Assembly: GCA_038224615.1 (NCBI GenBank)
Contig: JBBRFH010000018.1
Coordinates: 1-21,066, forward strand
Source: JBBRFH01 sp038224615
Lineage (GTDB): Bacteria; Planctomycetota; Phycisphaerae; Tepidisphaerales; Tepidisphaeraceae
Direction of reading: 5' to 3'
DNA length: 21,066 nt
Position numbers and translations under genes: made by a program. The notes under the pieces are model-generated. The model saw only the letters and a list, made by a program, of their open reading frames with translations, was not told the origin of the DNA and searched no databases. Each line of letters opens with the position of its first letter. Position 1 is the stretch's first letter. This document shows, one piece after another, positions 1 to 7,482 of the stretch.

Positions 1-841
1 GTAACTGAGGGGCCCACGACCCTTCAGCCCGTGCGAAGCCGGTGGCAAAACTCCCGCCATACTCCGTCAACCACATGTTGCGCCCGGTGGCGAAGTGTAT
101 CAAGTGCTCAACGGCGCTAACGGCCGACTGCGGCGGTTTCGCAAGCGAGAGATTGAAGGCGATGTATCGATTCACTGTATTGTGACTTTGACGAGCTACG
201 TTCGCTTCAACCACTCCGAACACGCGCTTCGATCTTGCAGGCATGGCTTGTTCTCCGCGCTCGTGACGGCCGCGTCCCTTCGCAGCCCGCCTGACTTTTG
301 CTCGGCGATGCAGGACTGCGACTGTAGCAGACGAGTTGGAGGGAGCCAGAAAGATCCTGGCAATCGAACTGCCTGCGACGCTATGGCGTCGCCGCATGTC
401 GATTCCCGACAGTGTTGGCCTGCTCGTCGGCCGGAGAAAACGAGCCGGATGACGCGGTCCCGAAACGGCGGCGCGGGGAAGCTGGGCCGGGCGTTCGCCA
501 AGTAGCGGCGATCGTCAGGTGAGGGCCGGCGGAATGAGAGTGGGCACGGGGCGCTTTGTCGCGGGGGCGGTTTTCGCTTGAATTCGTCGACGTCGATCCT
601 AACATGTGCCTTACATGATGCGGCGTGAGTAGCAGGTCGATCCGGGCATTCGGCGGTGGGTTGTGGGGACGGGAGTGGGGTGCGATCGGCGTTCGATCGG
701 ACGTTGGATGAGGGGAAGGGGGATAGAGCGTGTCAGATCGGGGTAGCGCGGGCGGCGAAAGGAGCGAAAAGGAACGCCGGCGGGATCGGGTTGCCGATAG
801 GATGGGACGCGGGGAGTCGCTATACTCTGTCGCAATCGCTC
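1..841. other. Left-edge region without a recognisable gene
   Basis: Open frames occur on both strands here, but none shows a recognisable motif, plausible composition or ribosome binding site, so I call no gene. A weak sigma-70-like pair, TTGAAT at 578-583 and TAACAT at 600-605 with a 16-base spacer, could start a transcript toward dxs. A TATACT hexamer at 821-826 lies 15 bases before the dxs ATG and is another possible -10 element, but it has no good -35 partner. Degraded gene remnants cannot be excluded. Confidence 0.5.
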
Positions 842-2797
842 ATGGGTGTACTTGATCAGATTCAAAAGCCGTCGGACTTGCGGCAGTTGTCGATTGACCA
901 GCTCGAGGGCTTGGCGAAGGAGATCCGGGAACGGATCTTCGCGGCCGTCAGCACGAACGGCGGGCACCTGGCATCGAACCTGGGCGTTGTCGAGCTAACG
1001 ATTGCGTTGCACTACGTTTACGAGTTCGGCGCGTATCCCGCCGGGCCGGACCGGATGCTGTTCGACGTCGGGCACCAGTGCTACCCGCACAAGATGCTCA
1101 CCGGCCGGGCTGGGCAGTTTGCCACGCTGCGGAAGAAGGGGTCGGTCAGCGGTTTTCCGTCCCCGGAGGAATCGCCTTACGACCTGTTCGCGGTCGGGCA
1201 CGCGGGGACGGCGATTTCGACCGCCGTGGGACTGGCGCGCGGGGACGAGGCGCTCGGGCGTAAAAGCCACGTCGTCGCGGTGGTCGGCGATGCGTCGATC
1301 GTCAACGGGTTGGCGTTTGAAGGGCTTAACAACGCCGGCACGCTCAACCGGCAGATGCTGATCATCCTCAACGATAACGGGATGAGCATCTCCGAGCCGC
1401 AGGGGGCGCTGGCGGAATATCTCGAGCGCGTCCGCGTGAGCACGACGTATGAGGAGTTCAAGCGCTTCAGCGCCAACCTCGTACACACGATGCCCAACTT
1501 CGTCGGCAAGCGCATCGAGCACGCCTGGGAGGCGTTCTGCCGCTCGGTCAAGGGCGCGATGTGGGACGGCGGGTTGTTCGAGAACATGGGCATCAAATAC
1601 ATGGGCCCGATCGACGGGCACGATCTGCCCGGGCTGGTCAACTTTCTCGGCGAGATCAAGCACGTCGATCGCCCGGTGCTGCTGCACGTCAAGACGCGCA
1701 AAGGCGAAGGGTACGAAGTCTGCGAGAGCGAACCGACCAAGATGCACTCGCCGAGCGCGTTTGTGGTGAATGGCTGCCGGGTCGAGTTGAAGAAGTCGGG
1801 GCGGAACTGGACGACGGCATTCGCGGATGCGTGCATCGAACTGGCGACTGAAGATCCCACGATCGTCGCGCTGACGGCGGCGATGCCGGACGGGACGGGG
1901 CTATCGAAGTTCGAGAAGGCGCTTCCGAAGCAGTTCCTCGATACCGGCATCTGCGAAAGCCACCTGATGGCGATGGCCGCAGGGATGAACAAGGCCGGGA
2001 TGAAACCGATCGCGGCGATTTACAGCACGTTCATGCAACGCTGCTTCGACCAGGTGTGGCAGGAAGTGGTGCTGAACGGCCTGAAGGTCGTGCTGGCGAT
2101 GGATCGCGCCGGCTACGTTGGCGACGACGGGGCGGTACACAACGGATTCTGCGACCTGTCCTTCCTGCGGCCCATGCCCGGCATCGTGCTGATGGCGCCC
2201 AGCGACGAGGCGGACCTCAAGCGGTGCCTGCGCCTGGCGATGACGCTCGATCATGCCAGCGCCCTGCGCTATCCGCGCGACGCCGTCCCCGCGTGCAACT
2301 TTGAGGACCTGGTTCCCGAGCCGATGAAAGCATTGGCGGCGGCACCGTGGGAGCTGGGCAAGTCGCGCGTCCTGCGCGAGGGTGCCGACGCGACAATCAT
2401 CAGCTACGGCGCGCTGACCGAGAGCGCGTTGTTTGCGACGCAGATGCTGGCCGACGAAGGCATCGAGGTCGAACTGATCGACGCGCGGTTCTGCAAGCCA
2501 ATCGACGGCGCAATGCTCCAGCGCGTGCTGCGCGACGGGCATCCGGTGCTCACGGTGGAAGACCACGCGCTGGCGAATGGCTTCGGGTCGGCGGTGCTCG
2601 AATACGCGCAACAGCACGGACTGGCGACAACGGGCGTGCGCCGGCTGGGTCACCCCGACCGGCTGATCGGTCACGCGACGCGGAAGCAGCAGTTGGAAGA
2701 GACGGGGCTGGACACGGCGGGGATTGCCTCCAGCGTGCGGGACGCCGTGCGGACCGTTCACCGGACGAATGTAACCGACTTTATTCCAATGGTTTAG
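842..2797 (+). CDS. dxs: 1-deoxy-D-xylulose-5-phosphate synthase-like enzyme
   Basis: Thiamine-diphosphate enzyme condensing pyruvate with glyceraldehyde 3-phosphate to DXP, the first step of the MEP isoprenoid pathway; cytosolic. The 651 residues compare with about 620-640 usual for the family. Visible motifs are GGHLASNLG (His42, the E. coli His49 position), GHQCYPHKMLTGR at 77-89, LNDNGMSIS at 176-184, GPIDGHD near 255, Glu372 in GICESH (the catalytic Glu370 position) and DRAGYVGDDGAVHNG at 421-435. The cofactor motif GDG reads GDA at 149-151, and the usual AEQH around the catalytic Glu is CESH. The frame is open further upstream to 656, but family similarity begins near MGVLDQ, so I chose the ATG at 842. 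No Shine-Dalgarno site is visible. A divergent DXS subfamily is most likely; another transketolase-like enzyme is possible. Confidence 0.88.
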   Translation: MGVLDQIQKPSDLRQLSIDQLEGLAKEIRERIFAAVSTNGGHLASNLGVVELTIALHYVYEFGAYPAGPDRMLFDVGHQCYPHKMLTGRAGQFATLRKKGSVSGFPSPEESPYDLFAVGHAGTAISTAVGLARGDEALGRKSHVVAVVGDASIVNGLAFEGLNNAGTLNRQMLIILNDNGMSISEPQGALAEYLERVRVSTTYEEFKRFSANLVHTMPNFVGKRIEHAWEAFCRSVKGAMWDGGLFENMGIKYMGPIDGHDLPGLVNFLGEIKHVDRPVLLHVKTRKGEGYEVCESEPTKMHSPSAFVVNGCRVELKKSGRNWTTAFADACIELATEDPTIVALTAAMPDGTGLSKFEKALPKQFLDTGICESHLMAMAAGMNKAGMKPIAAIYSTFMQRCFDQVWQEVVLNGLKVVLAMDRAGYVGDDGAVHNGFCDLSFLRPMPGIVLMAPSDEADLKRCLRLAMTLDHASALRYPRDAVPACNFEDLVPEPMKALAAAPWELGKSRVLREGADATIISYGALTESALFATQMLADEGIEVELIDARFCKPIDGAMLQRVLRDGHPVLTVEDHALANGFGSAVLEYAQQHGLATTGVRRLGHPDRLIGHATRKQQLEETGLDTAGIASSVRDAVRTVHRTNVTDFIPMV

Positions 2798-2879
2798 TGG
2801 CAGTTGTCACGTCGGATCGGCGAAACCGGGTCGGAGGCCCATCCAGTCATCCGGTATTTCCCCAATTCCCCAAAGTGCC

Positions 2880-2907
2880 TTGCTGAAATCTGCCGATTGC
2901 ATCTAAT
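2880..2907 (+). promoter_or_regulatory. Candidate promoter for the small membrane protein
   Basis: TTGCTG at 2880-2885 and TCTAAT at 2902-2907 are separated by 16 bases and would give a leader of about 30 bases before the ATG at 2945. A small perfect hairpin (GTCTC-gttt-GAGAC, 2921-2934) lies in that leader. The assignment rests on similarity to the sigma-70 consensus only. Confidence 0.35.
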
Positions 2908-2944
2908 ACCATTGGCAGAGGTCTCGTTTGAGACTTGATCCATC

Positions 2945-3478
2945 ATGGATGATGCGACGCTTTCCATGTTCATCACCGGCTTCGCGCTGTTCGCGTTCGT
3001 GATCAGCGGGTGGGCGACGTTCTGGATCTGGCGTGCCCGCCGTAGCGGATGGTCGCGGCTGGCGGCGTCGTATGGTGCGCCGATGCGGCGCGACTCGATG
3101 GCGCGTCGCTGGCTGAGCCTGCAATTCAAGCCGTCCAAGGTCCACTATCCCAAGCTGATCACGGCGCGGCTCACCGTTGACGGCCTATACCTCGTGCCCA
3201 ATTTGCTGTGCCGTTTCGGTCACGATCCGCTGATGGTTCCGTGGACCGACATCGAAATTTTCGCGATCGAAACGTACCCCGCTGACCGGTTGTACGACCT
3301 GCAGTTTGCGAAGGAAGCGAACGTGCGGATGCGCGTCGGCGTGACGATGGCGCAGTTCATTCGCCGTGCCGCCGACAACTCGGTCTACTTCGCCGAGGAG
3401 CACACAGTTCACGCGAACGCCGGCGAGACCAACGCCACGGCGACAGCGCGAGTTCGCGGGACGCACCAGGTCGCCTGA
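2945..3478 (+). CDS. Small membrane-anchored protein of unknown function
   Basis: I do not recognise this 177-residue protein. Residues about 8-30 form one strongly hydrophobic segment ending in aromatic residues, followed by Arg-rich sequence, so it is probably anchored with its C-terminal part in the cytoplasm. The soluble part, about residues 60-150, alternates short hydrophobic stretches with polar turns and includes a VPWTDIEIF segment. This resembles the beta-rich PH-like domains of some small bacterial membrane proteins, but that is only an impression. It lies 147 bases downstream of dxs on the same strand and has its own candidate promoter. Its stop codon is inside the first unit of a 14-bp tandem repeat. 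No clear Shine-Dalgarno site precedes the chosen ATG. Confidence 0.6.
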   Translation: MDDATLSMFITGFALFAFVISGWATFWIWRARRSGWSRLAASYGAPMRRDSMARRWLSLQFKPSKVHYPKLITARLTVDGLYLVPNLLCRFGHDPLMVPWTDIEIFAIETYPADRLYDLQFAKEANVRMRVGVTMAQFIRRAADNSVYFAEEHTVHANAGETNATATARVRGTHQVA

Positions 3479-3525
3479 GCAATGTCGCCTGAGCAAAGTT
3501 GTCTGATCCAAGTCGCCTGATCCGA
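3470..3525. repeat. Four-unit tandem repeat, 14-bp period
   Basis: Four consecutive 14-base units begin at 3470, 3484, 3498 and 3512. The first two differ only at the last base (GTCGCCTGAGCAAT and GTCGCCTGAGCAAA); the third and fourth are diverged copies (GTTGTCTGATCCAA and GTCGCCTGATCCGA). Unit 1 contains the stop codon of the membrane-protein gene, and the array ends 13 bases before the stop of the convergent SGNH gene. Confidence 0.85.
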
Positions 3526-3538
3526 TTCTACTTGCTGA

Positions 3539-4126
3539 TCAAAGTGCCGTGCGGATGACGCGCGCCACTTCCTTGCCCAGCACGCGCGATCCTTCGTCGG
3601 TGAAATGTACGCCGTCGGTGTTGCGGAGGGTGGAGGCACCGACGCCTTCGACGAACGCGTACAGGTCGTTCACCTGCACGCCCAGCCGCTTGCAGATGCG
3701 GACGGCCGACTCGTTGTACTCGGCGATGTCGCTGACGCGGCGGGCGGGGTCCGTGGTCGCGGCGTGCGTGGCGTGATTCTGCTCCTGATCCATCGGCGTG
3801 ATCGTCGCCCAGATGATTCTCGCCTTGGTGTACTGCTTGGTGAGGTCGAGGAGGTAGCGCACGTTGTCGGTGTACTGCTCGAGCGGAACGATGTTCTGGC
3901 CGAACGACCGCTTCATCACGTTGCGCACGTCCCAGGCGCCGGCGTTGATGTGCAGAATGTCGGGCTTCTGTTCGGCGATCCAGTCGTAGAAATGCAGGAG
4001 CAGGTTCACGGTGTGCTGACCATTCTCAGCCGGAAACCAGGTCTCGCAGACGCCGGCCAGTTCCTGCTTGACCGTGTCCTGGTAGCCCATGCGGATCGAA
4101 TCGCCGATGAGAACGAGTTTTTTCAT
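3539..4126 (-). CDS. SGNH/GDSL-family hydrolase
   Basis: Esterase or lipase-like hydrolase of the SGNH fold, 195 residues. The nucleophile block is at the extreme N-terminus (LIGDSIRMGY, Ser10). The segment HINAGAWDV near residue 60 matches the Asn-containing oxyanion block, and DGVHFTDEG supplies the Asp171/His174 pair. No signal peptide is present, so a cytosolic location is likely. Many SGNH proteins act on acetylated sugars or lipids; the substrate here cannot be read from sequence. Only 30 bases separate its ATG from the divergent GNAT gene. The sequence before the ATG lacks a convincing ribosome binding site. Confidence 0.85.
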   Translation of the reverse strand: MKKLVLIGDSIRMGYQDTVKQELAGVCETWFPAENGQHTVNLLLHFYDWIAEQKPDILHINAGAWDVRNVMKRSFGQNIVPLEQYTDNVRYLLDLTKQYTKARIIWATITPMDQEQNHATHAATTDPARRVSDIAEYNESAVRICKRLGVQVNDLYAFVEGVGASTLRNTDGVHFTDEGSRVLGKEVARVIRTAL

Positions 4127-4156
4127 AGGGACCGGAGACTGTATACGATCGCGGTC

Positions 4157-4600
4157 ATGAGCGTGAGTGTGCGAACCGTTTCGGTGGTCGAGATCCTGTC
4201 ACTGCGGCACGCGGTGCTGCGCGCAGGAATGCCATTGGAGTCGGCGAAATTTGAGCACGATGAGGCGGACGGCAGCGTCCACTTCGCCGCCTACGACGGG
4301 GCGGCGAGCGGAGTCATCGGATGTTGTACGCTCGTGCGCCAGCCGTACGAAAGCGCACCGGCGTGGCAACTTCGCGGCATGGCCGTCGTGCCCGCGGCTC
4401 GCAAGCTCGGCATCGGCCGGCGCCTGCTTGACGCGGCGGAAGCGCACATTCGCGGCACGCCGTTCTCGAGTGTCTGGTGGTGCAATGCGCGGATCGTCGC
4501 CGTGCCGTTCTACCAGCGACTCGGCTGGCAGATCGTCTCGCCGCTGTTTGAGATCCCCACGGCTGGACCGCATCACCGGATGCTGCGACTTCTCGACTAA
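4157..4600 (+). CDS. GNAT-family N-acetyltransferase
   Basis: A 147-residue acetyl-CoA-dependent N-acetyltransferase. The core GNAT motif A is seen as RGMAVVPAARKLGIGRRLL (residues 73-91), whose basic and glycine positions bind the CoA pyrophosphate. The later WWCNARIVAVPFYQRLGW stretch (about 107-124) matches motif B with its typical FYxxxGF/W. The substrate is not predictable. The open frame extends upstream to 3605, but that part lies over the opposite-strand SGNH gene, and GNAT homology starts at MSVSVRTV, so I chose the ATG at 4157. A TACGAT hexamer at 4144-4149 lies exactly 7 bases before this ATG, the spacing of the leaderless-like promoters elsewhere in the window, though its -35 partner (TTTCAT, 4121-4126) is poor. 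Confidence 0.85.
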   Translation: MSVSVRTVSVVEILSLRHAVLRAGMPLESAKFEHDEADGSVHFAAYDGAASGVIGCCTLVRQPYESAPAWQLRGMAVVPAARKLGIGRRLLDAAEAHIRGTPFSSVWWCNARIVAVPFYQRLGWQIVSPLFEIPTAGPHHRMLRLLD

Positions 4601-4629
4601 TTGCAGTTTGGCACGAACCCATTTACGCT
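4601..4629 (+). promoter_or_regulatory. Candidate promoter of the thuA-like gene, very short leader
   Basis: TTGCAG at 4601-4606 follows directly on the GNAT stop codon. After 17 bases comes TACGCT at 4624-4629, then 9 bases to the ATG at 4639. A start about 7 bases after the -10 element would leave a leader of about 2 bases. No Shine-Dalgarno site is present. Confidence 0.45.
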
Positions 4630-4638
4630 GGATTGCTT

Positions 4639-5361
4639 ATGCCCATCCGCGTCACTATCTGGCACGAGTATCGTCACGAAAAGACCAACGAAAATGTCCG
4701 CAAGCTCTACCCGGAGGGCATGCACGTCACGCTGGCCAAGCACCTGAGCCAGAGCGCGGACCTGCAGGTCCGCACGGCGACGCTCGACGAGCCCGATCAC
4801 GGGCTGTCGGACGATGTGCTCAAGGCCACCGACGTCATGCTCTGGTGGGGCCACGGCGCCCACGGCGAAGTGCGCGACGACATCGTCGACAAGGTGCAGA
4901 AGCGAGTGCTCGAAGGCATGGGACTGGTTGTCCTGCATTCGGGGCATCACGCGAAGATTTTCAAGCGGCTGATGGGCACCACGTGCAACCTCAAGTGGCG
5001 CGAGGCCGACGAGCGCGAGATCCTCTGGGTGACCAAGCCGGGGCATCCGATTACCGCGGGCATCGACGATCATTTTTCGCTCGAGCGTGAGGAGATGTAC
5101 GGCGAATACTTCGACGTGCCCGAGCCGATGGAAACGATCCTTATCAGCTCTTTCGCCGGCGGAGAAGTGTTCCGCAGCGGGATGACCTGGACGCGCGGCG
5201 CCGGAAAAATCTTTTACTTCCGCCCCGGGCACGAGAGCTATCCCACCTATCACGACCCGAACGTGCTGCAGGTGATTACCAACGCGGCACACTGGGCGGC
5301 CCCTGCTGCGGGCGGCGTGGTTCCGCCGGGTTGTCCCAATCCCAAGCTGGGTTGGGCGTAG
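4639..5361 (+). CDS. ThuA-like protein (trehalose utilisation family)
   Basis: A 240-residue cytosolic protein of the ThuA family, which has a class I glutamine amidotransferase-like fold. In rhizobia ThuA works with the dehydrogenase ThuB in oxidising trehalose and related disaccharides to 3-keto derivatives; many planctomycete members lack a defined substrate. Characteristic segments are IWHEYRHEK (7-15), MLWWGHGAHGEV (67-78), LVVLHSGHHAKIFKRLMG (96-113) and IFYFRPGHESYPTYHDP (191-207), with the conserved histidines present. A TTG two codons upstream could also be read as a start, but the ATG fits the family N-terminus. No ThuB-like dehydrogenase is adjacent, so the sugar link is by family only. 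Confidence 0.88.
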   Translation: MPIRVTIWHEYRHEKTNENVRKLYPEGMHVTLAKHLSQSADLQVRTATLDEPDHGLSDDVLKATDVMLWWGHGAHGEVRDDIVDKVQKRVLEGMGLVVLHSGHHAKIFKRLMGTTCNLKWREADEREILWVTKPGHPITAGIDDHFSLEREEMYGEYFDVPEPMETILISSFAGGEVFRSGMTWTRGAGKIFYFRPGHESYPTYHDPNVLQVITNAAHWAAPAAGGVVPPGCPNPKLGWA

Positions 5362-5475
5362 AGGCCAGCACGCCGCATCCGGCGAGATGAATTTCATCCT
5401 AAAATCCGCTTCAGAGCCGCGGGCGCAACCCCGGCATACAATCGCTCGACAGGTGTCGCACCCGTAATCAAGTAC

Positions 5476-5499
5476 GGAGCCTTCGAGCGTGAGGGCTCC
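5476..5499. other. Weak hairpin between the ThuA gene and the response regulator
   Basis: GGAGCC (5476-5481) and GGCTCC (5494-5499) form a 6-bp stem around a 12-base loop, 115 bases after the ThuA stop. No T-run follows, so this is at best a weak terminator or RNA structure. The rest of 5362-5592 shows nothing recognisable apart from the ribosome binding site of the next gene. Confidence 0.3.
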
Positions 5500-5592
5500 T
5501 GCCCACGCGCTTGGCCGAGTCGTGTCCTTCTGCGTCCAGGACAACTGTTGCGACACAATTGATTCGCCCGCTTTCCGAAGGGAGCGTGTCGC

Positions 5593-6291
5593 ATGCGTGT
5601 CCTGCTCATCGAACAAGATTCTAATCGTGCCGAGGAACTCACAGCGCTTTTCAGCGAACAGAACATGCAGGTGCATCTGGTGGCAACGCCGGACGATGCG
5701 CTGGCGGCGGCAGACGAGCAGTCGTTCTGCGTGATCGTGCTTGAAGAGGCAGTGGACTCCGCCAGCGGCGTCGACTTCGTGCAGCAGTTCCGCCAGCGGG
5801 GCAAATCGACGCCCATCATGGTACTCGTCGACACGGACGACCCCGATTTGACGGTTCAGCTTCTGGACGTGGGTGCCGACGAAATCCTGGTTCGGCCGTT
5901 CACGCCGGAGGTGATGCTGGCGCAGATCCGGTCGCTGCTGCGCCGTTGCGAGCCCGGCGAGAGCGCGGTGCTCAAGTACGAGGACCTTTCGCTCGACCTT
6001 CGCTCGCTCGAGGTGCAACGCGCCGAAACGCGCATCGGCTGCACGAGCCGCGAGATCGCGATCCTCGAATACCTGATGCGCCATCCGCAGCGGGTGATCA
6101 GCCGCGCGGAACTGTCCGAGGCGATATGGGATTCCAACGTCGCGCCCGAATCCAACGTGATTGAGGTCTTTTTCGCCCGGCTGCGTCGCAAGATTGATCG
6201 ACCCTTCGCGGTGCCGCTGATTCACACATTGGTCGGCCGAGGGTACATGCTCAGCGTGACCCGCATCGGCGCGGTGTTGAGCGAGACCTGA
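5593..6291 (+). CDS. OmpR/PhoB-type response regulator with degenerate receiver
   Basis: A 232-residue DNA-binding regulator. Residues 1-118 form a receiver fold and about 125-228 a winged-helix OmpR/PhoB effector (SREIAILEYLMRHPQRVISR, then NVIEVFFARLRRKI and the terminal LVGRGYML). The receiver lacks key phosphorylation residues: the expected phospho-accepting Asp is Glu51 (IVLEEAVDS), the switch Thr/Ser position is Val79 and the invariant Lys is Arg101 (LVRPF). It is therefore likely to be phosphorylation-independent or constitutively active, as known for other atypical OmpR-family regulators. A good Shine-Dalgarno sequence (AAGGGAG, 5578-5584) sits 8 bases before the ATG. No kinase gene is adjacent. 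It converges on ftsY with 8 bases between the stop codons. Confidence 0.9.
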   Translation: MRVLLIEQDSNRAEELTALFSEQNMQVHLVATPDDALAAADEQSFCVIVLEEAVDSASGVDFVQQFRQRGKSTPIMVLVDTDDPDLTVQLLDVGADEILVRPFTPEVMLAQIRSLLRRCEPGESAVLKYEDLSLDLRSLEVQRAETRIGCTSREIAILEYLMRHPQRVISRAELSEAIWDSNVAPESNVIEVFFARLRRKIDRPFAVPLIHTLVGRGYMLSVTRIGAVLSET

Positions 6292-6299
6292 TACCTCCC

Positions 6300-7244
6300 T
6301 CACGCCGCGGGCGCGTCTTCGCCGAAGAGGGCGTCGACGAATCGCTTGGGGTCGAAGGTTTCGATGTCGTCGGGCGTTTCGCCAAGGCCGATGAATTTGA
6401 CGGGGATGTTCAGCTCGTCCTTGATCGCAATGACTACGCCGCCTTTGGCCGTTCCGTCGAGCTTAGCGAGCATGATGCCCGTGACGTTGACGGCCTTGGT
6501 GAAGTTCTTCGCCTGGTTCACGCCGTTCTGGCCCGTCGTCGCGTCGATGACGAGGATCACTTCGTGCGGCGCTCCTTCGATTCGCTTGGCGATGACATCG
6601 CGGATCTTCTGCAATTCGCGCATCAGGTGTTCCTGTGTGTGAAGCCGGCCGGCGGTGTCGACGATGACGACGTCGATCTTGCGGGCCTTCGCCGCTTCGC
6701 ACGCGTCATAGGCGACGGCCGCGGGATCGGCGCCCTGGTTGTGGCGGACGATTTCCACGCCCAGCCGTTTGCTCCAGATCGTCAACTGCTCGACGGCGGC
6801 GGCGCGGAAAGTGTCGCCGGCGGCGACCAGCACGGTCTTGCCTCCCTGGTTCTTGAGGACGTTGACGAGCTTGGCGATCGACGTCGTCTTCCCCGCCCCG
6901 TTCACGCCGGCGACCATGATGACGGTGGGACCGTTGGGGTTGAAGCGGATCTCGCGTTCCTGGTCCGGCCAGTCGCGCAGCAGCCACTCCTTGACGACGC
7001 TCCGCGCTTCATCGGCATTGCGGATGCGCCCCAGGCGCCAGCGCTCACGGATCGCACCGACGATTTCCTGGGCGTTTTTCACGCCCATGTCGGCGCGGAT
7101 GAACTTCTCCTCCACCTCGTCCAGGAACGCATCGTTGATCTGCCGGCCGGGAACGAACAGCGTGCGCACGTCGGTGTTGAGGACGTCGCTCGTCTTCTTG
7201 AGCGCGGTCTTCAGGCGGTCGAGCGTCTTGGAGAAAAAGCCCAT
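6300..7244 (-). CDS. ftsY: Signal recognition particle receptor FtsY
   Basis: GTPase that receives SRP-ribosome complexes at the inner membrane during co-translational targeting; it partners the SRP GTPase Ffh. The 314 residues carry the helical N domain (about 1-100) and the G domain: P-loop GVNGAGKTT (113-121), insertion-box start DTFRAAAVEQL (134-144), DTAGR (196-200), AKLDGTAKGG (270-279, G4) and GLGE (296-299). It lacks the long acidic A domain of the E. coli protein but begins with MGFFSKTLDRLKTALKK, an amphipathic segment suited to lipid binding. The ATG is preceded by a sigma-70-like promoter with almost no leader and by no Shine-Dalgarno site. Confidence 0.97.
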   Translation of the reverse strand: MGFFSKTLDRLKTALKKTSDVLNTDVRTLFVPGRQINDAFLDEVEEKFIRADMGVKNAQEIVGAIRERWRLGRIRNADEARSVVKEWLLRDWPDQEREIRFNPNGPTVIMVAGVNGAGKTTSIAKLVNVLKNQGGKTVLVAAGDTFRAAAVEQLTIWSKRLGVEIVRHNQGADPAAVAYDACEAAKARKIDVVIVDTAGRLHTQEHLMRELQKIRDVIAKRIEGAPHEVILVIDATTGQNGVNQAKNFTKAVNVTGIMLAKLDGTAKGGVVIAIKDELNIPVKFIGLGETPDDIETFDPKRFVDALFGEDAPAA

Positions 7245-7253
7245 AGCCCATCA

Positions 7254-7282
7254 AGTATCGAGGGGCAGGGGGCACGGAGCAA
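7254..7282 (-). promoter_or_regulatory. Candidate ftsY promoter, very short leader
   Basis: Read on the minus strand, TTGCTC (7282-7277) is followed after 17 bases by GATACT (7259-7254) and, 9 bases later, by the ftsY ATG. Predicted initiation would leave about 2 bases of leader. Confidence 0.5.
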
Positions 7283-7321
7283 GTGACGGGGATTGCGGTT
7301 CGTCCGGGGAACTGAGCCGCC

Positions 7322-7464
7322 AAGATGCGATGAGCGCGAAGGCAAACGCGAAGAGGAATCAAGACGCCGAACGCGTTCAATGGGAATGCAGCCCGGGAAT
7401 CCATTCAGAACCCAACCCTCTTCCCGGCTCCCCTTCGCGTTCATCTTCGCGCTCATCGCATCTT
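7322..7464. repeat. Long imperfect palindrome built from CGCGAAG words
   Basis: A perfect 20-bp inverted repeat occupies 7322-7341 and 7445-7464 (the left arm begins AAGATGCGATGAG). Pairing continues inward with few mismatches through a second copy of the same word, ACGCGAAG, to about 7356 on the left and 7430 on the right. A short inner stem AATGG/CCATT (7379-7383 with 7400-7404) lies near the centre. The element lies between the pseudopilin-like gene and ftsY. It has no coding content and no target-site duplication that I can see. Confidence 0.85.
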
Positions 7465-7482
7465 CACGGCCGACGCCGTTCG

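Noticed and set aside
95..505. Open frames on both strands in the left-edge region
   Set aside because: Composition is irregular, there is no motif or ribosome site, and frames on opposite strands overlap. Neither is supported as a gene.
995..2761. Long minus-strand open frames opposite dxs
   Set aside because: They mirror the codon structure of dxs, have no recognisable domains and lack ribosome sites.
3470..3525. Short tandem units considered as a CRISPR
   Set aside because: Units are 14 bases, directly adjacent, without spacers, and no cas genes are present.
3605..4156. Upstream extension of the GNAT frame
   Set aside because: It lies over the opposite-strand SGNH hydrolase, and the GNAT fold is complete from the ATG at 4157.
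4597..6303. A 568-codon open frame on the minus strand
   Set aside because: It is antisense to the ThuA-like and response-regulator genes, both with strong family motifs. Its translation is Arg/His/Ala-rich with no motif, as expected of a GC-rich shadow frame.
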